From Eilatimonas milleporae (GTDB lineage Bacteria; Pseudomonadota; Alphaproteobacteria; Sphingomonadales; Kordiimonadaceae): a DNA stretch of 64,000 nucleotides. The notes beneath the pieces were generated by a model. It searched no databases. It had not been told where the DNA came from and was given only the letters and a program-made list of their open reading frames with translations. Below, in pieces: positions 1 to 9,177 of this stretch. Each line of letters begins with the position of its first letter. The first letter of the stretch is position 1. A program made the position numbers and the translations under genes. The DNA lies in NCBI RefSeq assembly GCF_003688555.1, contig NZ_REFR01000014.1:248001-312000 (forward strand), written 5' to 3'.

Positions 1-580
1 CCTTCGATGTGAAGACACGCTCGAACGAGCCGTCCGGCCCCATCAGGAAATCGACCCATAAATGATTGATCAGATAGCCGTCATAGCTGGGGTCTTCGAC
101 AACTTCGCGGTACACGCGGTAGGCCTTGACCACGGCATCGACGTCCGCCTCGCTTCCGGTCAGCCCGATCAGGCGCGGATGATACTGGCCGACAAAATCG
201 GCCAGCATTTCCGGCGTGTCGCGCGCCGGATCAAGGGTGATGAACAGGGGCTGCACCGGTGTTGTGTCCAGTCCTTCCTCTTCCAGCAGGTTAAGCGTGG
301 CGGTGATTTTTTCCATCTCGATCGGACAGATGTCGGGGCACAGGGAATAGCCGAAAAAAATCAGCATGTAGCGCCCGCGAAAATCAACGTCCCGCATCCT
401 TTCGCCGGTGTGCGCCGTCAGTTCAAACGGACCGCCGGGGCCGTTCGCCACACTGATGTCATCCCCGCCGTCCGTCGTCACACCGCCCGGCTGTGGCGCG
501 TCCGAAAAAAAGCGGATCGCCACCAGACCGACGGCCACAACCACGACAAGAGCCCAGGCGATCACTCGAACAGCACGCAT
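1..580 (-). CDS. senC: SCO1/SenC family copper-binding thioredoxin-fold protein (3' end beyond window)
   Basis: Sco/SenC proteins are membrane-anchored periplasmic proteins that deliver copper to the CuA centre of cytochrome oxidase and take part in redox signalling. The frame shows an N-terminal membrane anchor, the copper motif CPDICP (about 325-342), and an NHLWVDFLMGP segment carrying the conserved distal histidine. The start at 580 has a GGAG 7 nt upstream; an in-frame ATG lies two codons earlier at 586. The frame runs off the left edge, so the C-terminus is missing. In photosynthetic and respiratory alphaproteobacteria senC (prrC) sits beside regB/regA, which lie 2 kb away here. It is transcribed away from the ankyrin gene. 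Confidence 0.93.
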   Translation of the reverse strand, partial: MRAVRVIAWALVVVVAVGLVAIRFFSDAPQPGGVTTDGGDDISVANGPGGPFELTAHTGERMRDVDFRGRYMLIFFGYSLCPDICPIEMEKITATLNLLEEEGLDTTPVQPLFITLDPARDTPEMLADFVGQYHPRLIGLTGSEADVDAVVKAYRVYREVVEDPSYDGYLINHLWVDFLMGPDGSFERVFTSK

Positions 581-801
581 TTTCATTCTCCATGACGGCG
601 GCACATGCGCACACCCCTTGACGTTTCCACGCCGAAGAGGCACGGCTGGCGTAACGGCCTTGTGATATGGCCGCCATTATACAAATATACAAGGCTACCG
701 TAACAAATACCGGGACCTTATATAAACGCACCCGGCAAGCTCGGCCACCATCCGGGGGCTGGCAAAATGTCGCGGAAAAACGGAGTTTCTGGGAACGGAT
801 C

Positions 802-1383
802 ATGAGCGTCTTTTATCGTTTTCTTTTCGGCCTTTTCATTCTAGTCGGCATCTCGGGCCTGCCGCTGGCGATGACGGGACCGGCGTCCGCCCAGTCGCCG
901 CAATTCGATCTGCTTCAGGCCATCGACAATGAAGACCTGCAGAAGGTGACGGATCTTCTGTCCAAGGGCGTTTCCGCCAATACGCGGCAAAGGTCGAGCG
1001 GCAAGCCCGCCCTGATCATCGCCGCCGAAAAGGGCAACATGGCCATGGTGGAGAAATTGCTCGAATATCGTGCCAGCCCGAATGTCGCCGACCCGGAACG
1101 GGGGACGACGGCCCTGATGCTGCGGGCCATCGCCGGCGACGTCGAGATGATCAACCTTCTGGTCACCAAGGGGGCGGACCTGAACAAGGCCGATGTGGGC
1201 CTGGAAACCGCCCTGATCAAGGCGGTGCGCGCCCGCAAATTCAGCGCGGTCAGGGCCCTTCTGGATGCCGGCGCCGACCCCAATGTTCAGGATTTGACCG
1301 GAAAAACCGCCCTGGAATATGCCCGACTGAACCGGAACCGGCGGGTACAGCGCCTGCTGGAAGAGGCGGGGGCGACCTATTAG
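802..1383 (+). CDS. Exported ankyrin-repeat protein
   Basis: The 193-residue product has a signal peptide ending near ASAQ (about residue 32) and then four to five ankyrin repeats, recognisable by segments such as TALMLRAIAGDVEMINLLV and ALLDAGADPN. Ankyrin repeats are protein-binding scaffolds, so a periplasmic binding role is likely but the partner is unknown. The ATG at 802 is preferred to an upstream start at 667 because it directly begins the signal peptide and has GGGAAC upstream. The gene is divergent from senC. No enzymatic motif is visible. Confidence 0.85.
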   Translation: MSVFYRFLFGLFILVGISGLPLAMTGPASAQSPQFDLLQAIDNEDLQKVTDLLSKGVSANTRQRSSGKPALIIAAEKGNMAMVEKLLEYRASPNVADPERGTTALMLRAIAGDVEMINLLVTKGADLNKADVGLETALIKAVRARKFSAVRALLDAGADPNVQDLTGKTALEYARLNRNRRVQRLLEEAGATY

Positions 1384-1436
1384 GGGCGGGCCTTCAGTCC
1401 GCCGCGAAGACGGCCGTCATCAGGGCACGGCATAGC

Positions 1437-2591
1437 ATGGCGGTGCCCTGGTTTTTTCCCATGCTGTCGCTGGCCGGCGCGTCACCGGACCTTGCCGGCG
1501 ATGTCCCCGTCACCTTCCTGGCGACCTCCCTGACGGTGTCGGAGACGCCGCTTTCCATCCGTCTGGGCCTGATCGTTCTCGCCGTCCTGGTGGACGCGCT
1601 GCTGTGCAATCGCAAGCTGGTCAACCGCATTACCAGCCCGGACAGTCTGTTTTACGGCGCCCTTCATTGGCTGTCGGGCAGACTGAACCGCGCGGAGCGA
1701 TCCCCTGTCACCCGCTTTGTGCGCGGGCTGCTGCTGCTTGTGATCTTTATACCGGCCGCCTACTGGGTCGGGTCACTGCTTGACGAAGTCCTCTTGGGAC
1801 CGACGGTCGGCCTGGCCGGCGGCGCCCTGGCCCTGATGATCGCCATCCTGTGTTTCGGGCAAAGAGCCAGCTGGGACCTGGCGAATGACATCGCCCAGGC
1901 CGTCAATATGACAAACAACCGGGCGCAAACCGCCTATCCCCGGCCGGACCTGCCCCAAAACGGAGGGATCGCGGACGCCCAGCGCCGCGACCCGTTTCAT
2001 ACCGGCCGCCTGACGGTGGAGCGTATGGCCCTGAGATTTTCAGACGGCCTCATCACAAATGCACTGTTGTTCGCCCTCGGCGGGTTTGCCCTGCTTCTGG
2101 CCTATCGTCTTGCGGCGATGCAGGTCGCCATTGCGGTGCCCACCGGCCTTGCCCGCCCGGACAGCCCCTATTTTATGCCGGCCGTTATCCTTCAGGAGAG
2201 CATCGGCATGATTGGCAGCCTGGTCGGCTCGGCCTTTCTGATCCTGGCCCTGCTTTTCATACCCGGCACATCCGCGGCAAGGGCGGTCCGGGCGTTTGGC
2301 ACCGCCGTCACGGCGCGGACGTCGGGATACCGCCCCGACCATGCCTGCCTGTACAGCCGCCGTCTGCCCTTGACGGTGATGGCATACGGCCTCGGCCTGT
2401 CCTTTCAGATCGCAACAGGGGCCGGCTCCGACAGCGCGGCGAAGGGTCTGGACAACTGGATCGGCGACGAGACCGCGCGCGCCCGTCTGACAGCGGCCGA
2501 CATAAGGCGGGCGATCGCGGTGGCCTTCACCGCCAATCTTCTGGCTTTGCTTGCGCTTGTCGCTGCCATGGCCGCACTGTTGACCCCATGA
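1437..2591 (+). CDS. CobD/CbiB-like multi-spanning membrane protein
   Basis: The 384-residue membrane protein has an N-terminal hydrophobic helix followed by CNRKLVNRI, a central RMALRFSDGLITNALLF segment and a C-terminal WIGDETARARLTAADIRRA segment. These correspond in order to the blocks of CobD/CbiB, the adenosylcobinamide-phosphate synthase of cobalamin synthesis. The usual aspartate-rich active-site segment after the SDG block is poorly kept, and the protein is longer than typical CbiB (about 310-330), so it may be a divergent paralogue rather than a working synthase. It lies 53 bp after the ankyrin gene, with no other cobalamin gene in view. The start at 1437 lacks a strong ribosome binding site. 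Confidence 0.55.
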   Translation: MAVPWFFPMLSLAGASPDLAGDVPVTFLATSLTVSETPLSIRLGLIVLAVLVDALLCNRKLVNRITSPDSLFYGALHWLSGRLNRAERSPVTRFVRGLLLLVIFIPAAYWVGSLLDEVLLGPTVGLAGGALALMIAILCFGQRASWDLANDIAQAVNMTNNRAQTAYPRPDLPQNGGIADAQRRDPFHTGRLTVERMALRFSDGLITNALLFALGGFALLLAYRLAAMQVAIAVPTGLARPDSPYFMPAVILQESIGMIGSLVGSAFLILALLFIPGTSAARAVRAFGTAVTARTSGYRPDHACLYSRRLPLTVMAYGLGLSFQIATGAGSDSAAKGLDNWIGDETARARLTAADIRRAIAVAFTANLLALLALVAAMAALLTP

Positions 2592-2691
2592 CCGGCAACA
2601 CGGCAAGCGATGAACCGTGACCGGATTGCCGGCGCGCTGTTTTGTCATCCGAACAGGCACAGCCACACCCTGGCAAACGATGGAGAAAGTC

Positions 2692-4050
2692 ATGGAAACC
2701 GACAACGGGGCAGGTGACACGGCTCCACCGATAGCCGCGCGGCACAGCCTGGACATGCCGTCCTTCACCGGCGAGGCCGGCGGCGTCCGGCTGGGCACCC
2801 TGGTCGCCATCCGCTGGATGGCGGTCGCCGGACAGGCCGGCTGTCTGCTTCTGGTGGAAATTCTGTTCGGATTTGAAGTGCGGCCCGGTATCACCCTGCC
2901 TGTCGTCATGGTGTCGGCAGCCTTGAACCTGTGGCTGGCACTGACGCGGAACGCCAATCTCAGGCTGACGGACAGACAGGCCACCATACAGCTAGCCTTT
3001 GATCTGGTGCATCTGGCCAGTCTGCTGTTCCTCACCGGTGGGCTCGCCAACCCCTTTTCCGTTCTGATGCTGGCCCCCACATGCGTTTCTGCCTCCATCC
3101 TGGGCCGGCGCAGCACCTATTTTCTGATCCTGATATCGGTTCTGTCGGTCAGCGCGCTTGCCTTCACGCCATTCAGTCTGCCCTGGCAGGGCCCACCACC
3201 GGACTTCAGCCCGCTGTATCTGGCGGGACTGTGGGCGGCCCTGACATTCACGCTGGCCTTTCTGGCCCTGTACATGGCCCGTGTCGGACGGGAGGGGCGC
3301 GCCCGCGCCCGCGCGCTGGCGGCCACGCAGATCGCGCTGGAACGGGAGCAACGCCTTGCCGCACTGGGCGGCCTGGCGGCGGCCGCCGCCCATGAACTGG
3401 GCACACCGCTCGGCACCATTCTGCTGGCGGTCCGCGAAAGACTGGCGGAAACCAGGCGGCAAAAAGACGCACCCGCCGACCTGATCACCGATCTGGAGCT
3501 GATCGCGGATGAAACGGACCGCTGCCGCGCCATTCTGGCCCGGCTGGGCGAACACCGGCAGGCCGGCCCCGAACATCCCTTTGCCGACAGCCGTTTGGAA
3601 GCCCTTGTGCGCGAGGCCGCCGCCCCGCACGAGGACCGCAAGGTCCCGATCCGCTATCATGCCTCGGCCGGATTGCAGCCGGTACTGAACCGCACCCCGG
3701 AAGCGATCCACGCCATCCGAAACATCGTAGAAAATGCTGTAGGATACGCCAGGGACGCTGTAGATATTCATCTGGCGTGGGATGATGCCTATGTCAGCGT
3801 CGCCGTTGACGATGACGGACCCGGCTTCGACCCCCATGTGGAAAGACACTTGGGCGAACCCTATGTGACCACGCGCCAGCCGTCCGCCGGACGGGACGGC
3901 GGTCTCGGGCTCGGCCTGTTTATCGCCAAAACGCTTCTTGAGCGGACGGGCGCCGACATCCGCTTCGGGCGGGCGCCGACGGGCGGTGCCAGGGTGCGCA
4001 TCCGCTGGCCACGCGGGCTTTTGCCGCGCACACCGGACGCAGCGCGCTAG
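2692..4050 (+). CDS. regB: RegB/PrrB/ActS-type redox sensor histidine kinase
   Basis: This is the sensor of the global redox system RegB/RegA. About six membrane helices fill residues 35-195, with the quinone-site heptapeptide GGLANPF at 116-122. The H-box AAHELGTPLGTI carries the phosphorylated His at about 234. The redox-active cysteine sits in DRCRAIL (about Cys278), and N, G1 and G2 boxes follow (NIVENA, DDGPGF, GLGLGLF). The ATG at 2692 is chosen because GGAG lies 6 nt upstream; the frame is open from a GTG at 2617. regA follows 50 bp downstream and senC lies upstream. All key residues are present, so redox sensing is likely intact. Confidence 0.95.
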   Translation: METDNGAGDTAPPIAARHSLDMPSFTGEAGGVRLGTLVAIRWMAVAGQAGCLLLVEILFGFEVRPGITLPVVMVSAALNLWLALTRNANLRLTDRQATIQLAFDLVHLASLLFLTGGLANPFSVLMLAPTCVSASILGRRSTYFLILISVLSVSALAFTPFSLPWQGPPPDFSPLYLAGLWAALTFTLAFLALYMARVGREGRARARALAATQIALEREQRLAALGGLAAAAAHELGTPLGTILLAVRERLAETRRQKDAPADLITDLELIADETDRCRAILARLGEHRQAGPEHPFADSRLEALVREAAAPHEDRKVPIRYHASAGLQPVLNRTPEAIHAIRNIVENAVGYARDAVDIHLAWDDAYVSVAVDDDGPGFDPHVERHLGEPYVTTRQPSAGRDGGLGLGLFIAKTLLERTGADIRFGRAPTGGARVRIRWPRGLLPRTPDAAR

Positions 4051-4100
4051 GGTCGCGGCATCATAAAACCCTTGGGGCAAAAATATTCGGGGCAAACAGG

Positions 4101-4691
4101 ATGAACGATAACATCGACAATCAGCCACACGATGAAGGAGGCGCCGGCGCAATCGCACTGGAGGCGGACGACAGCACATTGCTGATCGTCGAGGATGATC
4201 GCGCCTTCCGGCAACGTCTGCGCGTCACTCTGGAACGCCGGGGGTTTCAGGTGGTGGAAGCGGAAAGCCTGGAACAGGCCGGCCATCTTTCCGCCATGCA
4301 CAAGCCCCGTTTCGCCATTGTTGACATGCGCCTTGGCGACGGCAACGGTCTTGATCTGGTGCCGACCCTGCGCCAGGTGCGCGAGGACATGCGGATCGTC
4401 ATCCTGACCGGATACGGCAATATCGCCAGCGCCGTCTCCGCCGTGAAGGCCGGCGCAGTGGATTATCTGGCAAAGCCGGCCGATGCGGATGAAATCGCCG
4501 CCGTACTGCTGACCCCGGAAGGGGCAAGCCCGCCGCCGCCCGACAACCCCATGTCCGCCGACCGCGTCAAATGGGAGCATATCCAGCGCGTATACGAAAT
4601 GTGTGACCGCAATGTCTCGGAGACGGCCCGGCGTCTGAACATGCACCGGCGCACCCTGCAGCGCATTCTGGCCAAACGGTCACCGCACTAG
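4101..4691 (+). CDS. regA: RegA/PrrA/ActR response regulator
   Basis: The 196-residue regulator has a receiver domain with the acidic pair ED at about 31-32, the phospho-acceptor Asp at about 75 (IVDMRLGDGNG), the switch Thr in ILTGYG and the Lys in AKPAD. A proline-rich linker leads to a Fis-type helix-turn-helix (NVSETARRLNMHRRTLQRIL). This layout and the C-terminal helix are diagnostic of RegA. It is the cognate partner of the kinase encoded just upstream and is expected to control respiratory and energy genes. An AGG element lies 6-8 nt before the ATG. Confidence 0.96.
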   Translation: MNDNIDNQPHDEGGAGAIALEADDSTLLIVEDDRAFRQRLRVTLERRGFQVVEAESLEQAGHLSAMHKPRFAIVDMRLGDGNGLDLVPTLRQVREDMRIVILTGYGNIASAVSAVKAGAVDYLAKPADADEIAAVLLTPEGASPPPPDNPMSADRVKWEHIQRVYEMCDRNVSETARRLNMHRRTLQRILAKRSPH

Positions 4692-4811
4692 AAACCGGCC
4701 AAGCATCAAGGCTTTGCACGCTGCGGCGTCATCGGGGCACGATACCCGCCTGTCCTGTACGACGCACGGCCCGGCCCCGGCCCTGCGCCAGGACCGCAGC
4801 CGTGAACAATG

Positions 4812-5591
4812 TCAAAACCGGCTGAAACGGCGGACCTGGTGCAGCCACCAGTGGCTTTCATTGATAGAGTACACCGGCCTGTAATGCAGGATCCGCCCGT
4901 GGGGCAGAACCGCATCCACCTGATTGTCGAGAATGTAAATCTCGCCGTCCAGCTCAATGGATAAAATGGCGTGGGCCGCCTTCAGATTCTCATCCTGAAG
5001 GATGACCAGCCGCATGCTGTCCGGGGCAAAACCGATGCGTTTCAGGGTCACATATTTGCTGATGGCATAATCCTCGCAGTCCCCGTCCCGCAGGAAAAAT
5101 TCATCCGGCGTCGCCCAGTAATCCGGCATGCCCCAGTTCACCGGATCGACGATATAGGGCGACCGGTTCATATACCGGTTGACCGCGCGCAGGATATCCA
5201 GCGGCGGCGTGCCCGCCTGGCTTTCGATCAGGGCATCCCATTCGGCGCGGGCGCAACTCAGCCGTTCCTGCGGGGTGCAGTCCCGGCCGAAGGCGGAGCG
5301 TCCCGGTCTTGCCAGGCGGGCGGGCGCCACGGTTTCGGTCCGGGGCAGGGTGTTCCGCCGCCACAAATCGGCCCATTTGGCGAACTTGCTCATATCGCTG
5401 GACATGATCTCACGGCTGCCGAACAGACCGTCCGCGCCTTTCTTCTTCCTCTGTCCGCGCCTGTTTTCCTGCGCTGCGGGCAGGCGGACAGACGGCAGGG
5501 CCATACAGGCGATGCCGCCGGCCGCAACGGACAGCAGGCGCCGCCGCGAAACCCCGTTCATACCTGTGCGATGCCGTCCGGCGTGTTTCAT
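4812..5591 (-). CDS. Bacterial transglutaminase-like cysteine proteinase (PF06035), Tat-type signal
   Basis: The protein has the catalytic triad of the BTLCP family: Cys in DGDCEDYAISKY, His in AHAILSIE and Asp in IYILDNQ. The N-terminus carries SRRRLLSVAAGGIA, a twin-arginine-like export signal, so the enzyme probably works in the periplasm. Family members are often encoded near LapD/LapG-type or cyclic-di-GMP circuits, and a degenerate HD-GYP gene is divergently transcribed next door. The start at 5591 (MKHAGRH) is preferred to an upstream start at 5768; 5561 is another option. It is convergent with regA across 120 bp that show nothing recognisable. Confidence 0.85.
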   Translation of the reverse strand: MKHAGRHRTGMNGVSRRRLLSVAAGGIACMALPSVRLPAAQENRRGQRKKKGADGLFGSREIMSSDMSKFAKWADLWRRNTLPRTETVAPARLARPGRSAFGRDCTPQERLSCARAEWDALIESQAGTPPLDILRAVNRYMNRSPYIVDPVNWGMPDYWATPDEFFLRDGDCEDYAISKYVTLKRIGFAPDSMRLVILQDENLKAAHAILSIELDGEIYILDNQVDAVLPHGRILHYRPVYSINESHWWLHQVRRFSRF

Positions 5592-5947
5592 AAACCGTTT
5601 TCCAAAATCCCTGAGCCCATGCAAACCCTGCCCCCGACCCCGGCACGCCCAGGCGGCGCCGGCTGTGGGTCTTGTCCACTTCGGACAGCCAGGGCAGACC
5701 GCGCGACAAGAGTGTTGAGCCGGCGTGCAAACTCCGCCAACATGTGTCGCAGTGAAAAATAAAGCCATGGCGTGCGAAAATCGTCCGGGTAGAGACTATC
5801 GCCGTCATTTGCGGGTTCCAAGCCACCGTTCCATTCTCACGAAAATTCGCTCGCGAATTGAGCAAAATGAAAACATGCGGGAACGGATCGGGTTAAGACG
5901 TTTGCCGGCGGCTAAGGAACGTATCGCAGGCGTGGGGAGACCGGGGT
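5592..5947. promoter_or_regulatory. Divergent intergenic region with a 16-bp palindrome
   Basis: This 356-bp spacer separates two divergent genes and must hold both promoters. The only structured element seen is AATTCGC-tc-GCGAATT at 5844-5859, a perfect inverted repeat with 7-bp arms and a 2-bp centre, about 90 bp before the downstream start. It could be an operator. No convincing -35/-10 pair stood out. Confidence 0.3.
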
Positions 5948-8062
5948 ATGACGATGAACAAAGGCACGCTCGCGGCAATCGCCGTGGGCATCGGCGTGAT
6001 AGCGGCAGGTCTTTTTGCCCTGATCAACGATTTTGCCGCGACAGAAGCCGACCAGCAGCTGGCCCGCTGGCGGGACCGTCTGAAAATTGTCGCCGACAGC
6101 CGTGCCATGGATACATCCTCCTGGCTGAACCGGCATCTCGGCGTTGTCGAACAGCTGTCCCGCGATGCGTCGCTGCAACTGTACAGCAGTCTGGCCCTGA
6201 GCGGCGATCCGGAAACGGTCGATGCCCAGCGCAGCTTCATCTTCTCGCTGCTGTCGGCGGTGGCGGAACGCCAGGGGTTTCATGAACAGCGCCCCCTGGA
6301 TACGGTGGCCGCCAACATCACCAGACCGCAGCGGGCCGGGCTGGCCGTCGTCATCGCCGACGGTCCGCCGGTGGCGGTCACGTCCGGCATGCCGCCGCTG
6401 GACGGCCCCCATTTGCCGCACAGCGACGACAAAACCCCCTTCATCCGTCTCGGCCCCCGGCTCAGCGACGGGACACCGCTGGCCATTTTCGCCGCCCCGC
6501 TCAGCGCCGCCGAGGGCATGATGGACACACATGCCAACACGGCCTGGATCATCGGTGCCCGGCCGCTGGACGGCGCCTTTCTCGACACACTGGTTCAGCC
6601 GGGGGCCCTGTCCCGGTCCGCTGAAACCTATCTGGTACGGGTCGACGCGGAGGGACGGGCCCAGGCCCTGACCCCCCTTGCCGGCGGCGGGCGCCCGGAG
6701 GCCTGGCGCATCGACCCGGCCGCGCTTTTTGCCGCCACGACGCCGAACGCCATCGCGCAGCAGGCTGACTATGCCGGCAAACAGGTTCTGGTGACCGGGC
6801 GGCAACTGTCCGCCCCGGTCGACTGGACACTGGTCCGCACCATCGCGGCCGAGGAAGCCCTGGCGGACGCCCGCGCCAAACGCCAGGGTCTTACGGTCAC
6901 CCTGTCCCTGGCCGCGCTGGCGGCCCTGATTCTGCTGGTGCTGGCCTGGCGCCACGGTGTGTCCATCCGCCTGCGGCAGGCCTATGAAACCCAGGCCGCC
7001 CTCAAGGCCGAAGCCGAAGCCCTCAGCCATTTTCTCGAAACCGTCAGCGACAGCCAGCCGACCGCCATTGCCGTGCTGAACGCCGACCGCAAGATCACCT
7101 TCGCCAATGAAGGCATGGCCCGGCTGACACAGCAAAGTGTCGCTTCCCTCAAGGATCAGACGGTGGACGGGGTGTTCCCGCAGGACGCGGCCAGTCTGCT
7201 CAAGGCCGGCGTGGATTCCGCCCGTGCCGGGGAAAAAGCCATTCTGACTGTCCGCCCCGATGCCCCCCCGGCTGCCGCCCCCGCTGCCGATGGCGGCGAC
7301 GGGCCGGCGGACCGCGATCACAGACAGCGCGTCATGCGCGCCCGTCTGGTGCCGATGCGGACGGAAACCGGGCACGGTACATCGGCCCTGCTGGTGATGG
7401 AGGATATCAGCGATCTGGTCGCCGCCCGCGACCGCAGCGAGGCCCTCCTGCGTCAGATGATCACGGCCCTGACGCAGATCATCGACGCCCGCGATCCGTG
7501 GAGCAAACACCATTCCGCCCGCGTCGCGGAAGTCAGCGTCGCCATCGCCCGCGAACTGCGCTTCAACACCACCATGGTCGAGGCCACGCGGATCGCCGGC
7601 CTGCTCGTCAATCTGGGCAAAATTTTCGTGCCGCGCGCGATCCTGACCAAGCAAAGCCCATTGAGCGGGGATGAACTGCAACTGGTCCGGGCCAGCATGC
7701 GCAAGGCCGCCTCTCTCCTCGACGGGCTGCATTTCGACGGCCCGGTCAGCGCGGCGCTGGCACAATTGGGCGCGCGCTGGGACGGCAGCGGCGAACCCGC
7801 CCTCAAGGGCGCGGATATCGAACCCGTCGCCCGGGTGCTGGCTGTCGCCAATGCCTTTGTCGCCATGGTGTCGGCGCGCGCGCACCGGGCCGGCCTCGGC
7901 TTTGACACCGCCATGGAGCATCTGCAGGACGACGCCGGCGGCCGCTTTGAAAAACGGGCCGTCGTGGCGCTGGCGAACATTCTTGAAAACAAGACGGGGC
8001 GGCAACGCTGGGCCGGCTTTGCCCTGCCGCCGGAAGACGACGGCACCATCCCCGCATCCTAG
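5948..8062 (+). CDS. Membrane sensor with PAS domain and degenerate HD-GYP domain
   Basis: The 704-residue protein has a membrane helix at the N-terminus, an extracytoplasmic region to about residue 295, a second helix (LTVTLSLAALAALILLVLAW), a PAS domain (about 355-490) and a C-terminal domain aligned with HD-GYP phosphodiesterases. The opening KHHSARVAEVSVAIA is kept. The metal-binding HDIGK becomes VNLGK and the HHERWDGSGYP block becomes QLGARWDGSGEP. Cyclic-di-GMP hydrolysis is therefore unlikely and a sensory or binding role is more probable. ATG 5948 follows GGGG; a second ATG lies two codons on. Confidence 0.8.
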   Translation: MTMNKGTLAAIAVGIGVIAAGLFALINDFAATEADQQLARWRDRLKIVADSRAMDTSSWLNRHLGVVEQLSRDASLQLYSSLALSGDPETVDAQRSFIFSLLSAVAERQGFHEQRPLDTVAANITRPQRAGLAVVIADGPPVAVTSGMPPLDGPHLPHSDDKTPFIRLGPRLSDGTPLAIFAAPLSAAEGMMDTHANTAWIIGARPLDGAFLDTLVQPGALSRSAETYLVRVDAEGRAQALTPLAGGGRPEAWRIDPAALFAATTPNAIAQQADYAGKQVLVTGRQLSAPVDWTLVRTIAAEEALADARAKRQGLTVTLSLAALAALILLVLAWRHGVSIRLRQAYETQAALKAEAEALSHFLETVSDSQPTAIAVLNADRKITFANEGMARLTQQSVASLKDQTVDGVFPQDAASLLKAGVDSARAGEKAILTVRPDAPPAAAPAADGGDGPADRDHRQRVMRARLVPMRTETGHGTSALLVMEDISDLVAARDRSEALLRQMITALTQIIDARDPWSKHHSARVAEVSVAIARELRFNTTMVEATRIAGLLVNLGKIFVPRAILTKQSPLSGDELQLVRASMRKAASLLDGLHFDGPVSAALAQLGARWDGSGEPALKGADIEPVARVLAVANAFVAMVSARAHRAGLGFDTAMEHLQDDAGGRFEKRAVVALANILENKTGRQRWAGFALPPEDDGTIPAS

Positions 8063-8096
8063 GCCGGCACCAAATCCTTTTTTGTCCCGGTGCGGA

Positions 8097-8627
8097 TCAG
8101 CCGTCAGCGCGCGCGGTCCCGATACGGGCCGCCGCCAGTCGCAGCGCCCCCTGCCGGGCCATGGACCGGATCACGGTCCGGCGCCGGTTGCCGTTCATGC
8201 CGCGCTGCGGAGCCGGGCGGACGATATCGGCGCCGTAGGCATCGGCGACAATGATCCCCACCGTCTCCGGGCGGGTGTCCGGCATATCCAGAACCCCCAT
8301 GGGAAAGCCGGTATCCACGGCGAAAAAGAAGCGGTCGCAAAAAGGCAGATAGTCGGGCCATTTGCTGTCGGCACGAAAGTCCGCCAGACCGGATTTGATC
8401 TCGACCGCCAGCACCCCGCCCTTGTCGTCCACCGCGAGCACATCGGCGCGCCGGCCATTGCCAAGCGCCACCTCCGTCAGCGGCGCATACCCCATATCCA
8501 CCAGAAGGGCGAGCACGCTGGTGGTGATGCGCTGCGTCAGCACGGGCCGTCCGGCCCCGTCGGCACCGCCGGCGTGGGCGCGGCCCGCAAGGTCCGCGCG
8601 GTGTCTATGACCCGTCCTGTTCCGCAT
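8097..8627 (-). CDS. mmcB: MmcB family DNA repair protein
   Basis: MmcB is an alphaproteobacterial DNA-repair protein (PF06319) with a PD-(D/E)XK nuclease fold. The sequence shows the motif blocks RRADVLAVDD, VLAVEIKSGLADFR (the E-x-K catalytic element), SKWPDYLPFCDRFFFAVD and VGIIVADAYGADIVR, in family order. The start at 8627 (MRNRTG) gives 176 residues, close to the family norm; the frame extends further upstream without similarity. The gene stands downstream of an Hpt gene on the same strand but is separated by a terminator-like hairpin, so it probably has its own promoter. In Caulobacter mmcB is part of the DNA-damage response. Confidence 0.9.
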   Translation of the reverse strand: MRNRTGHRHRADLAGRAHAGGADGAGRPVLTQRITTSVLALLVDMGYAPLTEVALGNGRRADVLAVDDKGGVLAVEIKSGLADFRADSKWPDYLPFCDRFFFAVDTGFPMGVLDMPDTRPETVGIIVADAYGADIVRPAPQRGMNGNRRRTVIRSMARQGALRLAAARIGTARADG

Positions 8628-8724
8628 TGCCGTATGACTATGCCCCACACGGAACAAAGACGGAACAAGAAACTGTCGCGCCTGAAAGATGTCGTGCCAG
8701 GAAATTGCGGTGTCTGAAAAATGC

Positions 8725-8746
8725 GGTGCCAGAACGTTTTGGCACC
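8725..8746 (-). terminator. Terminator-like hairpin downstream of the Hpt gene
   Basis: Arms GGTGCCA/TGGCACC enclose an 8-nt loop. Read on the minus strand the hairpin is followed by GCATTTTT, as in an intrinsic terminator, and it lies 30 bp after the Hpt stop codon. Confidence 0.5.
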
Positions 8747-8775
8747 TGTCTGGAAAGGCGGCCCCGCACAGGGCG

Positions 8776-9177
8776 TCAGGCGTGAATGGCGTCGCCGACC
8801 AGCTGTTTCAGCCGCGCGATCACCGCCTGCCCCTTCTCGCCGCCCAGGCCGCGTATGTCATTGTCGATCACCACCTCGAACGCCTTCAGGTGCGATGTCA
8901 CCAGATCCCCGTCATAGGACGTTCCATCCGGCCTTTTCTTCAGATACAGGCACAGCGACGCACCGATTTCGGTCATCAGGCCATAATCGAAACTGGCCCC
9001 CATGCCCTTGATGTTGTGGGACAGCCCGTAAAGGGAATCGATCATATCGGCGGGCAGGGCATCCGACGGCTCCGTGGCGATCAGCATCTCATTGATATCG
9101 CGCATTTCCACCAGCGCATTTTTCGTCCAGGCGACATATTGTCCCGCCAGTTCGGCATCGTCTCCAAAATCGGTCAT
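8776..9177 (-). CDS. Orphan histidine phosphotransfer (Hpt) domain protein
   Basis: This 133-residue helical protein carries the Hpt signature HNIKGMGASFDYGLM, in which His is the phospho-acceptor, followed by a leucine-rich helix. It has no kinase or receiver domain, so it would relay phosphate between separate partners. None of the adjacent genes encodes a hybrid kinase. GGGGCTGA lies upstream of the ATG. Free-standing Hpt proteins of this size (ChpT excluded) are common in alphaproteobacteria but their partners cannot be read from context. Confidence 0.82.
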   Translation of the reverse strand: MTDFGDDAELAGQYVAWTKNALVEMRDINEMLIATEPSDALPADMIDSLYGLSHNIKGMGASFDYGLMTEIGASLCLYLKKRPDGTSYDGDLVTSHLKAFEVVIDNDIRGLGGEKGQAVIARLKQLVGDAIHA

